Positions 5,855-12,813 of a DNA stretch of 12,813 nucleotides are shown here, one piece after another. The position numbers were made by a program, and so were the translations under genes. The notes beneath the pieces are model-generated. The model saw only the letters and a list, made by a program, of their open reading frames with translations, made no database searches and had not been told where the DNA came from. Within the stretch, counting starts at the first letter, position 1, and every line of letters starts with the position of its first letter. This stretch comes from a bacterium. GTDB lineage: Bacteria > Patescibacteria > Microgenomatia > Levybacterales > GWA1-39-11. The stretch lies in contig JAKAHW010000013.1 of the NCBI GenBank assembly GCA_021825285.1, positions 1 through 12,813 of the forward strand. The letters run 5' to 3'.

Positions 5855-7909
5855 TTATGCTTGATTAACCTGAGGTTCCGGGGTTTGCTCGGTTTTTACA
5901 GCTTGTTTTTCCAATTCTGTTTTTGTCCAAACCGCAAATGTGCATTTTGGATAATTTCCGCAGCCAAAAAAAGTTTTTCCTTTTCTAGTTCTTTTAATTA
6001 TTATTTTTCCTTGGTCCTGCGGACAAAGGTATCCGGAATCTTCAATTATCGATTCTTTGTAATCGCAATTTGGAAAGTTGGCGCATGCAAAAAATTTTCC
6101 GAATCTTCCGTGTCTAACGATTATTTCCCCACCATCTTTCGGGCATATCCTTCCGGTTTTTTCTTCTGCAACCTCAACTTTATCTTCATTTTCGGCCTTC
6201 TTTAACGTTTTTTCAAAAGGAGTATAAAACTCTTTAATAATAGGAACCCAATCAATTTTTCCCTCGGCTATTTCGTCCAACTTGTCTTCCATATTTGCAG
6301 TAAAGGGAATGTCATCTATTTCGGAAAAGTTTTTGACTAGAAAATCGTTTACAGCTGTTCCAATTGCGGTTGGTACGAACCGTCCATCAGTTTTTTCTAC
6401 GTAAAATCTGGCAGTAATTGTTGAAATAATCGGAGCATAAGTTGAAGGTCTCCCGATTCCATGTCTCTCAAGAGCCGCGATTATTGAAGCTTCATTATAA
6501 CGTGGCGGGGGGTTTGTTTGATGTGATGTAGGATTTATTTCAAGAGCTTTTAATTTCTCATTAATAGCCAAATCCGGTAACGTTTTTTCTGATTCATCAC
6601 TTAAATACCAAAGCTTAAGAAATCCTGGAAACTTAAGAACGTTTCCGTTCGCTTGGAAAAGAAAGCTTTTCTCATTTTTCACTTCAGTTTCTACTCTTGT
6701 AGACAGAAATATAGCTTCGGCCATTTGGGTAGAAACAGCCCTTTTGTATATCAGGTCATAAAGCTTTGCAAAATCGCGTCCTAATTTTTGCGACACTTCT
6801 TCTTTTTGTTCAAAAACATTTGTGGGCCGAATTGCTTCATGCGCCTCTTGGGCAAGTTTTGACTTTGTTTTAAAAATTCTTGGTGAGGGAGAAAGAAAGT
6901 TTTTCCCGTAAGTTTTTTCTATAAAATTCCTTGACTCGGAGATAAAGTCATTAGATAAGTTAAATGAGTCGGTTCTGTGGTATGTAATAAAGCCTTCTTC
7001 GTAAAGTCTTTGGGCAACACTCATAGTTCTTTTGCTAACATATCCAAATCTTCGCGATGCTTCCTGTTGAAGGGTTGAGGTGGTAAATGGAGGAAGAGGT
7101 GAGCGTTTGGTCTCTTTTTGTACTAAATCTGTAATCTTGAATTCCTTGTTTGAAATTTCCTTGACTAAGTCCTCCGCTTCTTTTTTTGAAAAAAGCGTAT
7201 AAGAAACGTTGTAGTCTCCATCGTAAAGAGTAATTTTTTCCTGTTTTTCAACAGAATTCCCGTCGATTTTAACCAATTCAAACTCTATTGGAGTATCCTC
7301 TTTTTCTTTAGATAAAACAGCAAAAATTCTGTAAAATTCCTTTCCTTTAAACTTTTCAATTTCCCTTTCCCTTTCGACTATAAATCTTAATGCTATTGAT
7401 TGAACACGTCCGGCTGAAAGCTTTCTTTTAATTTTTTTCCAAAGAATTGGAGATAACTTGTATCCAACAATTCTGTCAAGAACGCGTCTTGCTGTTTGAG
7501 CCGAAACCAAATTGCTGTCAATTGTTTTTGGCTTTTCGAGGGCTTCGTTTATTGCTCTTGGTGTAATTTCATGAAAAACAATTCTTTTAAAAATTGCGTC
7601 TTTTTCCGCTTCTTTTTTCAATACCTCTTCCAAGTGGAATGCAATGGCTTCTCCTTCACGGTCAGGGTCTGTTGCTAAAATTATTTGTTTTACGTTACGA
7701 ACCCTATCTTTTAAATTTTCGATAACTTTCCTTTTATCTTGTGGAATAACGTATTTTGGCTGGAAGTTTTTTTCAAGATCAATACCAAAATCTCCTTTCG
7801 GAAGGTCTCTGATGTGACCATAGGAGGCTTGTATATCATATTTTCCCCCGAGAAAACGGGTTAAAGTTTTGGCTTTTGTCGGCGATTCAACAAGTATCAA
7901 ATTCTTCAT
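5855..7909 (-). CDS. topA: DNA topoisomerase I (type IA)
   Basis: This type IA topoisomerase relaxes negative supercoils by cutting and resealing one strand. The product has 684 residues from the ATG at 7907-7909. The Toprim domain is at the N-terminus, with LILVESPTKAKTL (4-16, Glu8) and the acidic motif ATDPDREGEAIAFH (79-92). Conserved ARRVLDRIVGYKLSP (140-154) and LSAGRVQSIALR (164-175) follow. The catalytic tyrosine is Tyr310 in GFITYHRTDS, where most bacteria have TYMRTDS. The ERHGIGRPSTYAPII motif follows further on. The C-terminus carries two topoisomerase zinc-ribbon repeats (about 589-615 and 629-656). In each the first CxxC is CPKD or CPQD, leaving three cysteines instead of four. 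An in-frame TTG lies upstream at 7934-7936, but the ATG places the start directly before the Toprim strand as in the family. An extended -10 ends 7 bases before this ATG. Confidence 0.97.
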   Translation of the reverse strand: MKNLILVESPTKAKTLTRFLGGKYDIQASYGHIRDLPKGDFGIDLEKNFQPKYVIPQDKRKVIENLKDRVRNVKQIILATDPDREGEAIAFHLEEVLKKEAEKDAIFKRIVFHEITPRAINEALEKPKTIDSNLVSAQTARRVLDRIVGYKLSPILWKKIKRKLSAGRVQSIALRFIVEREREIEKFKGKEFYRIFAVLSKEKEDTPIEFELVKIDGNSVEKQEKITLYDGDYNVSYTLFSKKEAEDLVKEISNKEFKITDLVQKETKRSPLPPFTTSTLQQEASRRFGYVSKRTMSVAQRLYEEGFITYHRTDSFNLSNDFISESRNFIEKTYGKNFLSPSPRIFKTKSKLAQEAHEAIRPTNVFEQKEEVSQKLGRDFAKLYDLIYKRAVSTQMAEAIFLSTRVETEVKNEKSFLFQANGNVLKFPGFLKLWYLSDESEKTLPDLAINEKLKALEINPTSHQTNPPPRYNEASIIAALERHGIGRPSTYAPIISTITARFYVEKTDGRFVPTAIGTAVNDFLVKNFSEIDDIPFTANMEDKLDEIAEGKIDWVPIIKEFYTPFEKTLKKAENEDKVEVAEEKTGRICPKDGGEIIVRHGRFGKFFACANFPNCDYKESIIEDSGYLCPQDQGKIIIKRTRKGKTFFGCGNYPKCTFAVWTKTELEKQAVKTEQTPEPQVNQA

Positions 7910-7916
7910 AAACAAA

Positions 7917-7925
7917 AGTATATCA
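7917..7925 (-). promoter_or_regulatory. Extended -10 element of topA, predicted leaderless
   Basis: The minus strand reads TGATATACT, an extended -10 with TATACT at 7922-7917. Seven bases follow before the topA ATG, so transcription would begin at or one base before the start codon. TTTACA lies about 19 bases upstream of the hexamer as a possible, over-spaced -35. This also argues against the upstream TTG start. The 74-base gap behind tsaD holds no clear terminator. Confidence 0.5.
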
Positions 7926-7983
7926 GATGGAAACAAGTGATTGTAAAGGAATATTGGGGTTAATGCAAGCTACAAAATTAAGC

Positions 7984-9033
7984 TCAAACAAAATATAAAT
8001 CGGGATTTGCGTCGATTATTTTCCAATTCACAGGTTTAAAATTCATTAAAGCATAGGCTCCTATCATTCCCGCGTTATCGGTAGTGTATGGTTTTTCAGG
8101 AGAGAATATTTCTAATTCCGTTTTTTCTTTGAAGTTATCTAATAGTGTTCGATTTGCAGAAACACCGCCTCCTAAAAGTATTTGATTAACTTTGAACATT
8201 TTTGCTGCTCGAACAGTTTTTTTGACCAAAACATCAATTATTGCCTTTTGTACGGCATAGCAAACTTCATTTTTTGTTTGCTCGTCCAAAACCTTATTTT
8301 GAACAAATCTTAAAACTTCAGTTTTAAGTCCCGAAAATGAAAAATCCAGATCTTGGGAATTGATAAGAGGACTTTTAAAAACTATTGATGGTTTTTTTGC
8401 CTTTGCCGCACGTTGTTCAATTTCCGGACCCGCAGGATATGGGAGATCTAGCAGCCTTCCTATTTTATCGAGGGCTTCTCCGGCAGCATCATCACGAGTT
8501 CCTCCCAGCCATTTGTATTTTTCAATACTTTCAAAAAAGAGAAGATCCGTATGCCCTCCTGAAACAATAAGACCAACGAAAGGAAACTTTATTTCTGACC
8601 TTTTTGAATCCGAGGAAATGAAGTTAGCAAAAATATGGGCGAGCAGATGATTAACCGGAACAATAGGTTTATTAAAGATGAAGGATAATGTTTTTGCGGT
8701 TTCAACTCCCACCAAGAGTGATCCGATTAGTCCGGGTCCATGGGTTACGGCAATTGCATCAATTTTTTCTTTAAGAATTTTGTTTGCAATAAGTGTTCGT
8801 TTGTCGTTTTTTGCTTCAATATTCTCTGACCTTAAGAGTGTTTCTTCCATAACGGGAATTATTGTTTTTATTTGTTCACGGGCGGCGTTTTCGGGAATAA
8901 TTCCTCCTGTTTTTGCATGAAGTGAAAGAGAAGACGCGGTTACGTTTGATAAAACTACAATTTCTTGATTTATCTTTTCTAAAACCGCCGAGCTTGTTTC
9001 GTCACAGGAAGTTTCAAAAGAGAGAATTCTCAT
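7984..9033 (-). CDS. tsaD: tRNA threonylcarbamoyladenosine (t6A) transferase TsaD
   Basis: TsaD (Kae1/Gcp/YgjD family) transfers the threonylcarbamoyl group to A37 of tRNAs that read ANN codons, working with TsaB and TsaE, neither of which is in this window. The 349-residue length is normal. Visible signatures are ILSFETSCDETSSAV (3-17) and HAKTGGIIPENAAREQ (39-54). The metal-binding pair H129/H133 sits in VNHLLAHIF. SGGHTDLL (158-165), GEALDKIGRLL (185-195), FSFSGLKTEV (231-240), GGGVSANR (288-295) and TTDNAGMIGAYA (317-328, Asp319 as third metal ligand) follow. Two deviations are small: the usual HxxYGG has Thr instead of Tyr, and the ASRDH-type histidine is replaced by Gln54. All metal ligands remain, so the enzyme should be active. 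The gene lies 11 bases downstream of the DUF192 gene and has no Shine-Dalgarno, so it is probably the last member of that transcript. Confidence 0.97.
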   Translation of the reverse strand: MRILSFETSCDETSSAVLEKINQEIVVLSNVTASSLSLHAKTGGIIPENAAREQIKTIIPVMEETLLRSENIEAKNDKRTLIANKILKEKIDAIAVTHGPGLIGSLLVGVETAKTLSFIFNKPIVPVNHLLAHIFANFISSDSKRSEIKFPFVGLIVSGGHTDLLFFESIEKYKWLGGTRDDAAGEALDKIGRLLDLPYPAGPEIEQRAAKAKKPSIVFKSPLINSQDLDFSFSGLKTEVLRFVQNKVLDEQTKNEVCYAVQKAIIDVLVKKTVRAAKMFKVNQILLGGGVSANRTLLDNFKEKTELEIFSPEKPYTTDNAGMIGAYALMNFKPVNWKIIDANPDLYFV

Positions 9034-9044
9034 AAACCCGAAGG

Positions 9045-9518
9045 TTATTTTACATTTTGGAGCTTTACACCATCTCTGACTTTAAAATTATTTTTTTGTG
9101 ATACTCCGGCATTTACCTCGAGGACATAATTTGAGATATCTCTCGGTTTGTAAATAAAAAGAGGAGCGTTTTTATCTTTTGGCACCTGAGCATTAGGGAT
9201 GACATCAACTATCTTATTATCGTTTATGTAAATAATATCAATTGGAAAGTTCATGTTTTTCATCCAGAAGGCGTATTTGTCCTTTTTATCAAAAACAAAA
9301 AGCATTCCGGTATTTTCATCCAAGCTTTTTCTGCCCGACAAACCGGTAATCCTGTCTTTGTTCTTTTTGGCAACAATTAGATTGAATTTTTTATTTCCAA
9401 TTTCCACGGTTGCTTTATTGAAGGAAAAAATTTCATTAAAATTCCATCCCGACCTTATGGAAGCGAGCAATAAGACAGCTATAATTAGAACTACATAAAT
9501 TACAATTATTTTTTTCAT
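9045..9518 (-). CDS. DUF192 family protein, membrane-anchored or secreted
   Basis: This is a 157-residue protein of unknown function. An N-terminal hydrophobic segment (about 4-20, KIIVIYVVLIIAVLLLA) serves as signal or anchor, so the rest lies outside the membrane. The DUF192 domain spans about 36-155. Signatures are RITGLSGR (56-63), TGMLFVFDKKDKYAFWMKNM (70-89), PIDIIYI (92-98) and YVLEVNAG (131-138). These are the conserved GLmxR, GMLF, FWMxNT and yVLE positions of the family. Its ATG overlaps the stop codon of the upstream nucleotidyltransferase gene (ATGA, four bases shared), which suggests translational coupling. The family is widespread in bacteria and archaea; no reaction has been assigned that I can state with confidence. 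Confidence 0.92.
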   Translation of the reverse strand: MKKIIVIYVVLIIAVLLLASIRSGWNFNEIFSFNKATVEIGNKKFNLIVAKKNKDRITGLSGRKSLDENTGMLFVFDKKDKYAFWMKNMNFPIDIIYINDNKIVDVIPNAQVPKDKNAPLFIYKPRDISNYVLEVNAGVSQKNNFKVRDGVKLQNVK

Positions 9519-9988
9519 TTTTTAAAGCGTTTGGCAATAATAGACGTTGAATAATTTTCCTTTTTTGGCAAAACTACAACTTTTGCGTTAACTTGTTTTG
9601 CTTGGTTTTCCTTGACCTCAATTAAAGGATCTCCATGCGTCACTGCAATTATATCAGGTTCTATCATTTTCACAATACTCGTGTAATCGTCGTCGTTTTT
9701 AAGGGGTTTCAGGGGAATTACGTAATCAATCATTTTTAAGTTTGCGAGTATAGTAGCTCTATCAAAAACATTGTTAATCGGACGGTTTTTCCCCTTCAGT
9801 CTTTTTATATTTTCATCACTCTCAAGAAGTATTATAAGGTGGTCTCCGAGGTTTTTTGCTTTTTTTAAAAACTCAATATGCCCGGCATGTAAAATGTCAA
9901 AGCACCCTCCTGCCAGAACTAAAGTTTTTCCAAGGTGTTTTAGTTTTGTTATTTCTTGAACTTGTTCAATCAAAATAATTTGACCCAT
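9515..9988 (-). CDS. HxGH-motif nucleotidyltransferase (RfaE C-domain / TagD-like)
   Basis: This is a 157-residue protein of the cytidylyltransferase-like superfamily, which joins a nucleotide to a phosphorylated small molecule and releases pyrophosphate. Signatures are LAGGCFDILHAGHIEFLKKAK (25-45) with HAGH at 34-37, the segment RLKGKNRPINNVFDRATIL (63-81), THGDPL (117-122), and YSTSIIAK (146-153), the last equivalent to the STTxII loop. The pattern is closest to the RfaE adenylyltransferase domain (ADP-heptose synthesis), TagD glycerol-3-phosphate cytidylyltransferase, and the archaeal FAD synthetase group. Sequence alone does not separate these. No heptose, teichoic acid or flavin gene lies nearby. 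The gene starts 4 bases after the vanW-like gene and has the only clear Shine-Dalgarno in the window. Confidence 0.88.
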   Translation of the reverse strand: MGQIILIEQVQEITKLKHLGKTLVLAGGCFDILHAGHIEFLKKAKNLGDHLIILLESDENIKRLKGKNRPINNVFDRATILANLKMIDYVIPLKPLKNDDDYTSIVKMIEPDIIAVTHGDPLIEVKENQAKQVNAKVVVLPKKENYSTSIIAKRFKK

Positions 9989-10002
9989 ATTCCTATTCCT
10001 TT
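9989..10002 (-). promoter_or_regulatory. Shine-Dalgarno of the nucleotidyltransferase gene
   Basis: The minus strand reads AAAGGAATAGGAAT directly before the ATG, giving AGGA at about 8 bases spacing. It overlaps the stop codon and last codons of the vanW-like gene. The other minus-strand starts in the window have no comparable purine-rich site. Confidence 0.6.
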
Positions 10003-11414
10003 GTTCCCCGCAAGTACACGGCTGCCCAAGGGGTATAGTTTGAAGTAAAGGTCTCAGATATTAAAGTTTTTCCGTTCCTGGTTACATTTCTTGTAAAAAC
10101 AGACTTACCACCAGGCGCTGCAAAATCAACTTGTTTTACTTCCCCTTTTGGCAGTGTCGGATCATCTTGATATACATCAGCAGGCGCACTTGCAAAATTA
10201 CTTAAAACCGGTTTTGACACAACCACTTCTCTTCCGTCTTTTTTCCCATAGAGAGTAAATGTTAGGCTTAGATTTGTAGGATCCACAAACGCTTGAATTA
10301 ATATATGGTTTCCTGTGTCGTTTTTAAACCTTAAGTCAATACTCGGTACAAAAACCGTTGCATCAAATCCAGGAGGAGCATCTTGTTCATAATAACCGAC
10401 TCTGTATGCATGGGCGTGTCTTTCCGTAATAGGGAGACCGGCGTTTAAAAGCGCACGGAATAAAGTAGTTGATACTTGGCAAACTCCTCCTCCGTCTCCA
10501 AGCACCGTTCGCCCGTTTTGGATGACATAGGCTTCCCTGTATCCCGTAAATTTTGAAACATCCCCTAGAGCTTTTGCAAAAGAAAATTCTTCTCCAGGCG
10601 CGACCAATACGCCATTAATTCTGGAGGATGCAAGAGAAACATTGTGGATTCTGTTCGGAATAGAGTGATAGAAAGTGGAAGTGCCTTGTCCGATTATCTC
10701 AACAATTCCAAAATTATTTGCTTTTTCCGTAGTGACGCTGGGTTTTAAAATTTTTAAAGGAATATCAATTTTTATATTTTTGGGTTCTTTACTTCTCATA
10801 ATTTCACGGTTTACACTTTGCATCTTATTATCAAGGGATTCAAAATCAATGGTTTTTCCATCGCTTGATTGTTTGAATGCCATCACTCTATTGTTTGAAA
10901 CAGTAAAAAGGGCATCAACGGGTTCCATGTACACTTCCTTTTGAACTCCATCAAGCTCTTTCTTAAGCGCATCTGAATTGTACGTGTATGTTGAGTGAAG
11001 GAATGTGCCGTTGAGGTAAGAGCTTAAAATTATATAAATATCGCTTAGAATATTTTTAGTTTTCCCAAGACTCATTGCTTGTGCTTGAATTAACTTCGTA
11101 TCGTATCCGATATTTAAAGTTTTGGCTGAAATTGTTGCTTCAAACTGGTTTAAAGAAAAGGTTAAGGAGTTTTCTGCCAGTTTTTTGTTTTTTTCATCAA
11201 ATATCCTCTGGATTTCCGAATTCGTCCTTTCTCCTATATAGAAATTATCGACAAAAATTCCGGGGATTACACGATCCTTATATTTGTTTTGAAAATAATA
11301 GAGAACAGAACCTGAAAGGATGGAGGCGGCGAGACAAAAGCCTACCAAAAACCAAAAAAAAGATTTTGCGAAATGTTTTATTTTTTCTTTTTGTAACAAA
11401 TTTTTTATTCTCAT
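9993..11414 (-). CDS. VanW family protein with N-terminal anchor and C-terminal G5-like segment
   Basis: This is a 473-residue surface protein. A basic N-terminus is followed by one membrane helix (about 18-40), so the bulk lies outside the cell. Residues about 45-235 resemble the repeated peptidoglycan-binding-like domain often found before VanW, including VDNFYIGERTNSEI. The VanW domain runs from about 250 to 390. Its signatures are NRIHNVSLASSRINGVLVAPGEEFSF (254-279), GDVSKFTGYREAYVI, GDGGGVCQVSTTLF (306-319, Cys312), ERHAHAYRVGYY (331-342) and GFDATVF. Residues about 396-473 (PKGEVKQVDFAAPGGKSVFTRNVTRNGK...) resemble a G5 domain. VanW is named after a gene of some vancomycin-resistance clusters, but its function is unknown, and no resistance genes are present here; a cell-wall role is inferred. 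It is the first gene of the likely vanW-nucleotidyltransferase-DUF192-tsaD transcript and diverges from the solute-binding protein gene. Confidence 0.93.
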   Translation of the reverse strand: MRIKNLLQKEKIKHFAKSFFWFLVGFCLAASILSGSVLYYFQNKYKDRVIPGIFVDNFYIGERTNSEIQRIFDEKNKKLAENSLTFSLNQFEATISAKTLNIGYDTKLIQAQAMSLGKTKNILSDIYIILSSYLNGTFLHSTYTYNSDALKKELDGVQKEVYMEPVDALFTVSNNRVMAFKQSSDGKTIDFESLDNKMQSVNREIMRSKEPKNIKIDIPLKILKPSVTTEKANNFGIVEIIGQGTSTFYHSIPNRIHNVSLASSRINGVLVAPGEEFSFAKALGDVSKFTGYREAYVIQNGRTVLGDGGGVCQVSTTLFRALLNAGLPITERHAHAYRVGYYEQDAPPGFDATVFVPSIDLRFKNDTGNHILIQAFVDPTNLSLTFTLYGKKDGREVVVSKPVLSNFASAPADVYQDDPTLPKGEVKQVDFAAPGGKSVFTRNVTRNGKTLISETFTSNYTPWAAVYLRGTKE

Positions 11415-11448
11415 GTGGATTATGAATTAGATTTTTTGGGATTTAAAT

Positions 11449-11456
11449 ATTATACT
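11449..11456. promoter_or_regulatory. Overlapping divergent -10 elements between vanW-like and solute-binding protein genes
   Basis: The 77-base divergent region contains TATACT on the plus strand (11451-11456) and TATAAT on the minus strand (11454-11449), sharing four base pairs. They would give a plus-strand leader of about 29 bases and a minus-strand leader of about 28 bases. Neither has a strong -35. If both are used, RNA polymerase could occupy only one direction at a time. Confidence 0.45.
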
Positions 11457-11491
11457 ATAGAAAGCTTGGATATTACTAATTTTATAAATAT

Positions 11492-12813
11492 ATGGAAGAA
11501 AATTTAAATCAAGGGGAAGAAAATATAGTTTACGAAAATATGGCCTCAGAAGATTTTGACCAAGGATCATCCAAAAAGAAAATAATAAGTTTAATAATTG
11601 GCGCTTTTGTGGTGCTTATATTAGTTTTTGTTGTTTTGCTTGTTGTTCTTCCCCGTTTAAAATCATCAAAAACATCCGGTAATGTAACGCTTACTTATTG
11701 GGGTATATGGGAAGATCCCGGGGCAATAACTGAAATTGCGGATGAGTTTACGCGGGCTCACCCGAACATAAAAATAAAATATGAGAAAAAAGACATTAAA
11801 GGAGAAGGAAAGTTTATGGACAGGCTTGCGGCAAGGATGCAGGACGGAACGGGCCCTGATGTATTCCGTTTTCATAACTCGTGGGTGCCGGAATTAAAAG
11901 GGATGATTTTGCCTTTACCTTCGGATTTGGTTTCCTCCTCAGAGATAGATACAAAATATTACAACGTGGTAAAGAGAGACTTAAACATAGGTGGAGCATA
12001 CTATGGAATTCCAATTCACATGGATACCTTGGCACTTTATGTAAACAGCAAAATACTCAAAGATGCCGGGATTACTACTTATCCATCTTCTTGGGAAGAT
12101 TTAATTAACATTTCAAGGCAAGTTGTCGTTAAGGATGCAGACGGAAGGATAACAACAGCAGGAGTTGCGCTTGGAACCTTTGACAATATTGCCCATGCAA
12201 GCGACATAATCTCTCTTTTAATGGTTCAAGATGGAGCAGATTTAAAAAACTTGGGAGGGAGAACTAAAGAAGTTGCATCGGGAGCCCTTGATTATTATTC
12301 TGCTTTTGCTAAAGGAGACCAAAAAGTTTGGGATGAAAAAATGGATAATTCAAAACTCGCTTTTGGAAAAGGAAACTTAGCGCTATATTTTGGATATTCT
12401 TGGGATATTTTTGAAATAAAAGCAATAAATCCGAATCTTGAATTTGTTGTTATTCCTGTTCCAAGAATTACTCCGGAAAAGGATAAGACGATAGCAAGCT
12501 ATTGGGTTGAAGGAGTATCAGCAAAAAGCAAACATCCGACAGAAGCTTTTGAATTTTTAAAGTTTTTAACATCAAAAGAAAATCTTGAAAAACTTTATGC
12601 AAAAGAATCAAAACTTAGGTTTTTTGGTGAAATTTACCCAAGGCGCGATATGCAAGATCTTCTCAAAACAAACTCTTTAATTTCCCCGTTTTTAGAAAGA
12701 GCAGATAAGGCAGAATCTACTCCTTTTTCCTCTGATACGTATGATGAGGGCATGGTTGACTCTTTGAATAAGTACATGGCTGATGCTGTAAATTCGGTGC
12801 ACGAGAATACATC
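11492..12813 (+). CDS. Extracellular solute-binding protein, family 1 (ABC sugar transporter type), membrane-anchored; 3' end outside window
   Basis: The frame is open from ATG 11492-11494 through the window end, 440 codons without a stop. TAA at 11477-11479 is in frame upstream, so no earlier ATG is possible. A charged cytoplasmic N-terminus of about 30 residues is followed by KKK and one strong membrane helix (about 31-54), then the binding protein domain. Signatures of the MalE-like solute-binding family are VTLTYWGIWEDPGAITEIADEFTRAHP (65-91), GTGPDVFRFHNSW (119-131), GGAYYGIPIHMDTLALYVNSKILKDAGI (167-194), PSSWEDL (198-204), FGKGNLALYFGYSWDI (291-306), SYWVEGVSAKSKHPTEAFEFLKFLTS (336-361) and YPRRDM (382-387). 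Such proteins capture sugars or oligosaccharides for an ABC permease. There is no lipobox cysteine; a transmembrane helix replaces the usual lipid anchor. Permease genes would be expected to the right, outside the window. No Shine-Dalgarno is seen. Confidence 0.93.
   Translation, partial: MEENLNQGEENIVYENMASEDFDQGSSKKKIISLIIGAFVVLILVFVVLLVVLPRLKSSKTSGNVTLTYWGIWEDPGAITEIADEFTRAHPNIKIKYEKKDIKGEGKFMDRLAARMQDGTGPDVFRFHNSWVPELKGMILPLPSDLVSSSEIDTKYYNVVKRDLNIGGAYYGIPIHMDTLALYVNSKILKDAGITTYPSSWEDLINISRQVVVKDADGRITTAGVALGTFDNIAHASDIISLLMVQDGADLKNLGGRTKEVASGALDYYSAFAKGDQKVWDEKMDNSKLAFGKGNLALYFGYSWDIFEIKAINPNLEFVVIPVPRITPEKDKTIASYWVEGVSAKSKHPTEAFEFLKFLTSKENLEKLYAKESKLRFFGEIYPRRDMQDLLKTNSLISPFLERADKAESTPFSSDTYDEGMVDSLNKYMADAVNSVHENT

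Noticed and set aside
5837..6205. Plus-strand open frame of 122 codons opposite the topA zinc-ribbon region
   Set aside because: It is the complement of conserved topA sequence; its Phe/Cys-rich composition is what antisense to Lys/Glu-rich coding gives.
7910..7936. TTG at 7934-7936 as the topA start
   Set aside because: The ATG at 7907-7909 starts exactly before the conserved Toprim strand, and a promoter element lies between the two candidates.
8360..8920. Plus-strand open frames opposite tsaD
   Set aside because: They lie wholly within a complete, conserved tsaD and show no independent start signals or motifs.
9993..11414. VanW as evidence of a vancomycin-resistance cluster
   Set aside because: No ligase (VanA/B type), VanH, VanX or two-component genes are nearby; VanW-family proteins are common without resistance.
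10675..11425. Plus-strand open frames opposite the vanW-like gene
   Set aside because: Antisense to a recognisable VanW/transmembrane protein; hydrophobic content reflects the complement of its codons.
11666..12108. Minus-strand and second-frame open frames inside the solute-binding protein gene
   Set aside because: The plus-strand frame from 11492 has clear solute-binding protein motifs along its whole length; the others are shadows.

Overview
The window looks like a piece of chromosome from a small-genome bacterium of the Candidate Phyla Radiation (Patescibacteria), most plausibly Microgenomates-like. This is an inference. It rests on the AT-rich, lysine- and isoleucine-rich coding, tight gene packing, start codons that mostly lack a Shine-Dalgarno sequence, and a gene mix often seen there: a VanW/G5-like surface protein, DUF192, a helicase-nuclease fusion, a Cys-less cupredoxin, and a solute-binding protein anchored by a transmembrane helix. 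TGA is read as stop (tsaD and the nucleotidyltransferase gene), so the standard bacterial code applies. I see no plasmid, phage, CRISPR, insertion sequence or tRNA signature; the content is chromosomal housekeeping plus cell-surface genes.

Layout. At the left edge (1-333, +) lies the C-terminal part of an AI-2E/PerM-family membrane protein. The RNase P RNA gene (372-676, +) follows with its own clear promoter. Nine protein genes then run on the minus strand, in transcription order from right to left: VanW-family protein, HxGH nucleotidyltransferase, DUF192 protein, tsaD, topA, SpoU/TrmH-family RNA methyltransferase, rmuC, cupredoxin, and a UvrD-like helicase fused to a PD-(D/E)XK nuclease. 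The helicase gene converges on rnpB, and a perfect 13-bp inverted repeat covers its stop codon. Right of a short divergent promoter region (11415-11491), a solute-binding protein gene starts at 11492 (+) and runs off the window, open throughout.

How the genes relate. vanW, the nucleotidyltransferase, DUF192 and tsaD are spaced by 4, -4 and 11 bases and probably form one transcript. topA, the methyltransferase, rmuC, the cupredoxin and the helicase are separated by about 36-75 bases. Four of these starts (topA, the methyltransferase, rmuC, the helicase) have their own -10-like element close upstream, so these genes may be partly or wholly transcribed singly with very short or absent leaders. 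Themes are information processing (rnpB, topA, tsaD, RNA methyltransferase, helicase-nuclease, RmuC) and the cell envelope (VanW, DUF192, cupredoxin, solute-binding protein).

I did not find a clearly new multi-gene system. The observations most worth checking are the cupredoxin-like protein that has lost the type 1 copper ligands but carries a four-histidine pattern, two perfect palindromes inside the methyltransferase gene (one resembling hairpins in rnpB), a duplicated copy of the rnpB 3' end, and a shared extended -10 motif with predicted leaderless starts.
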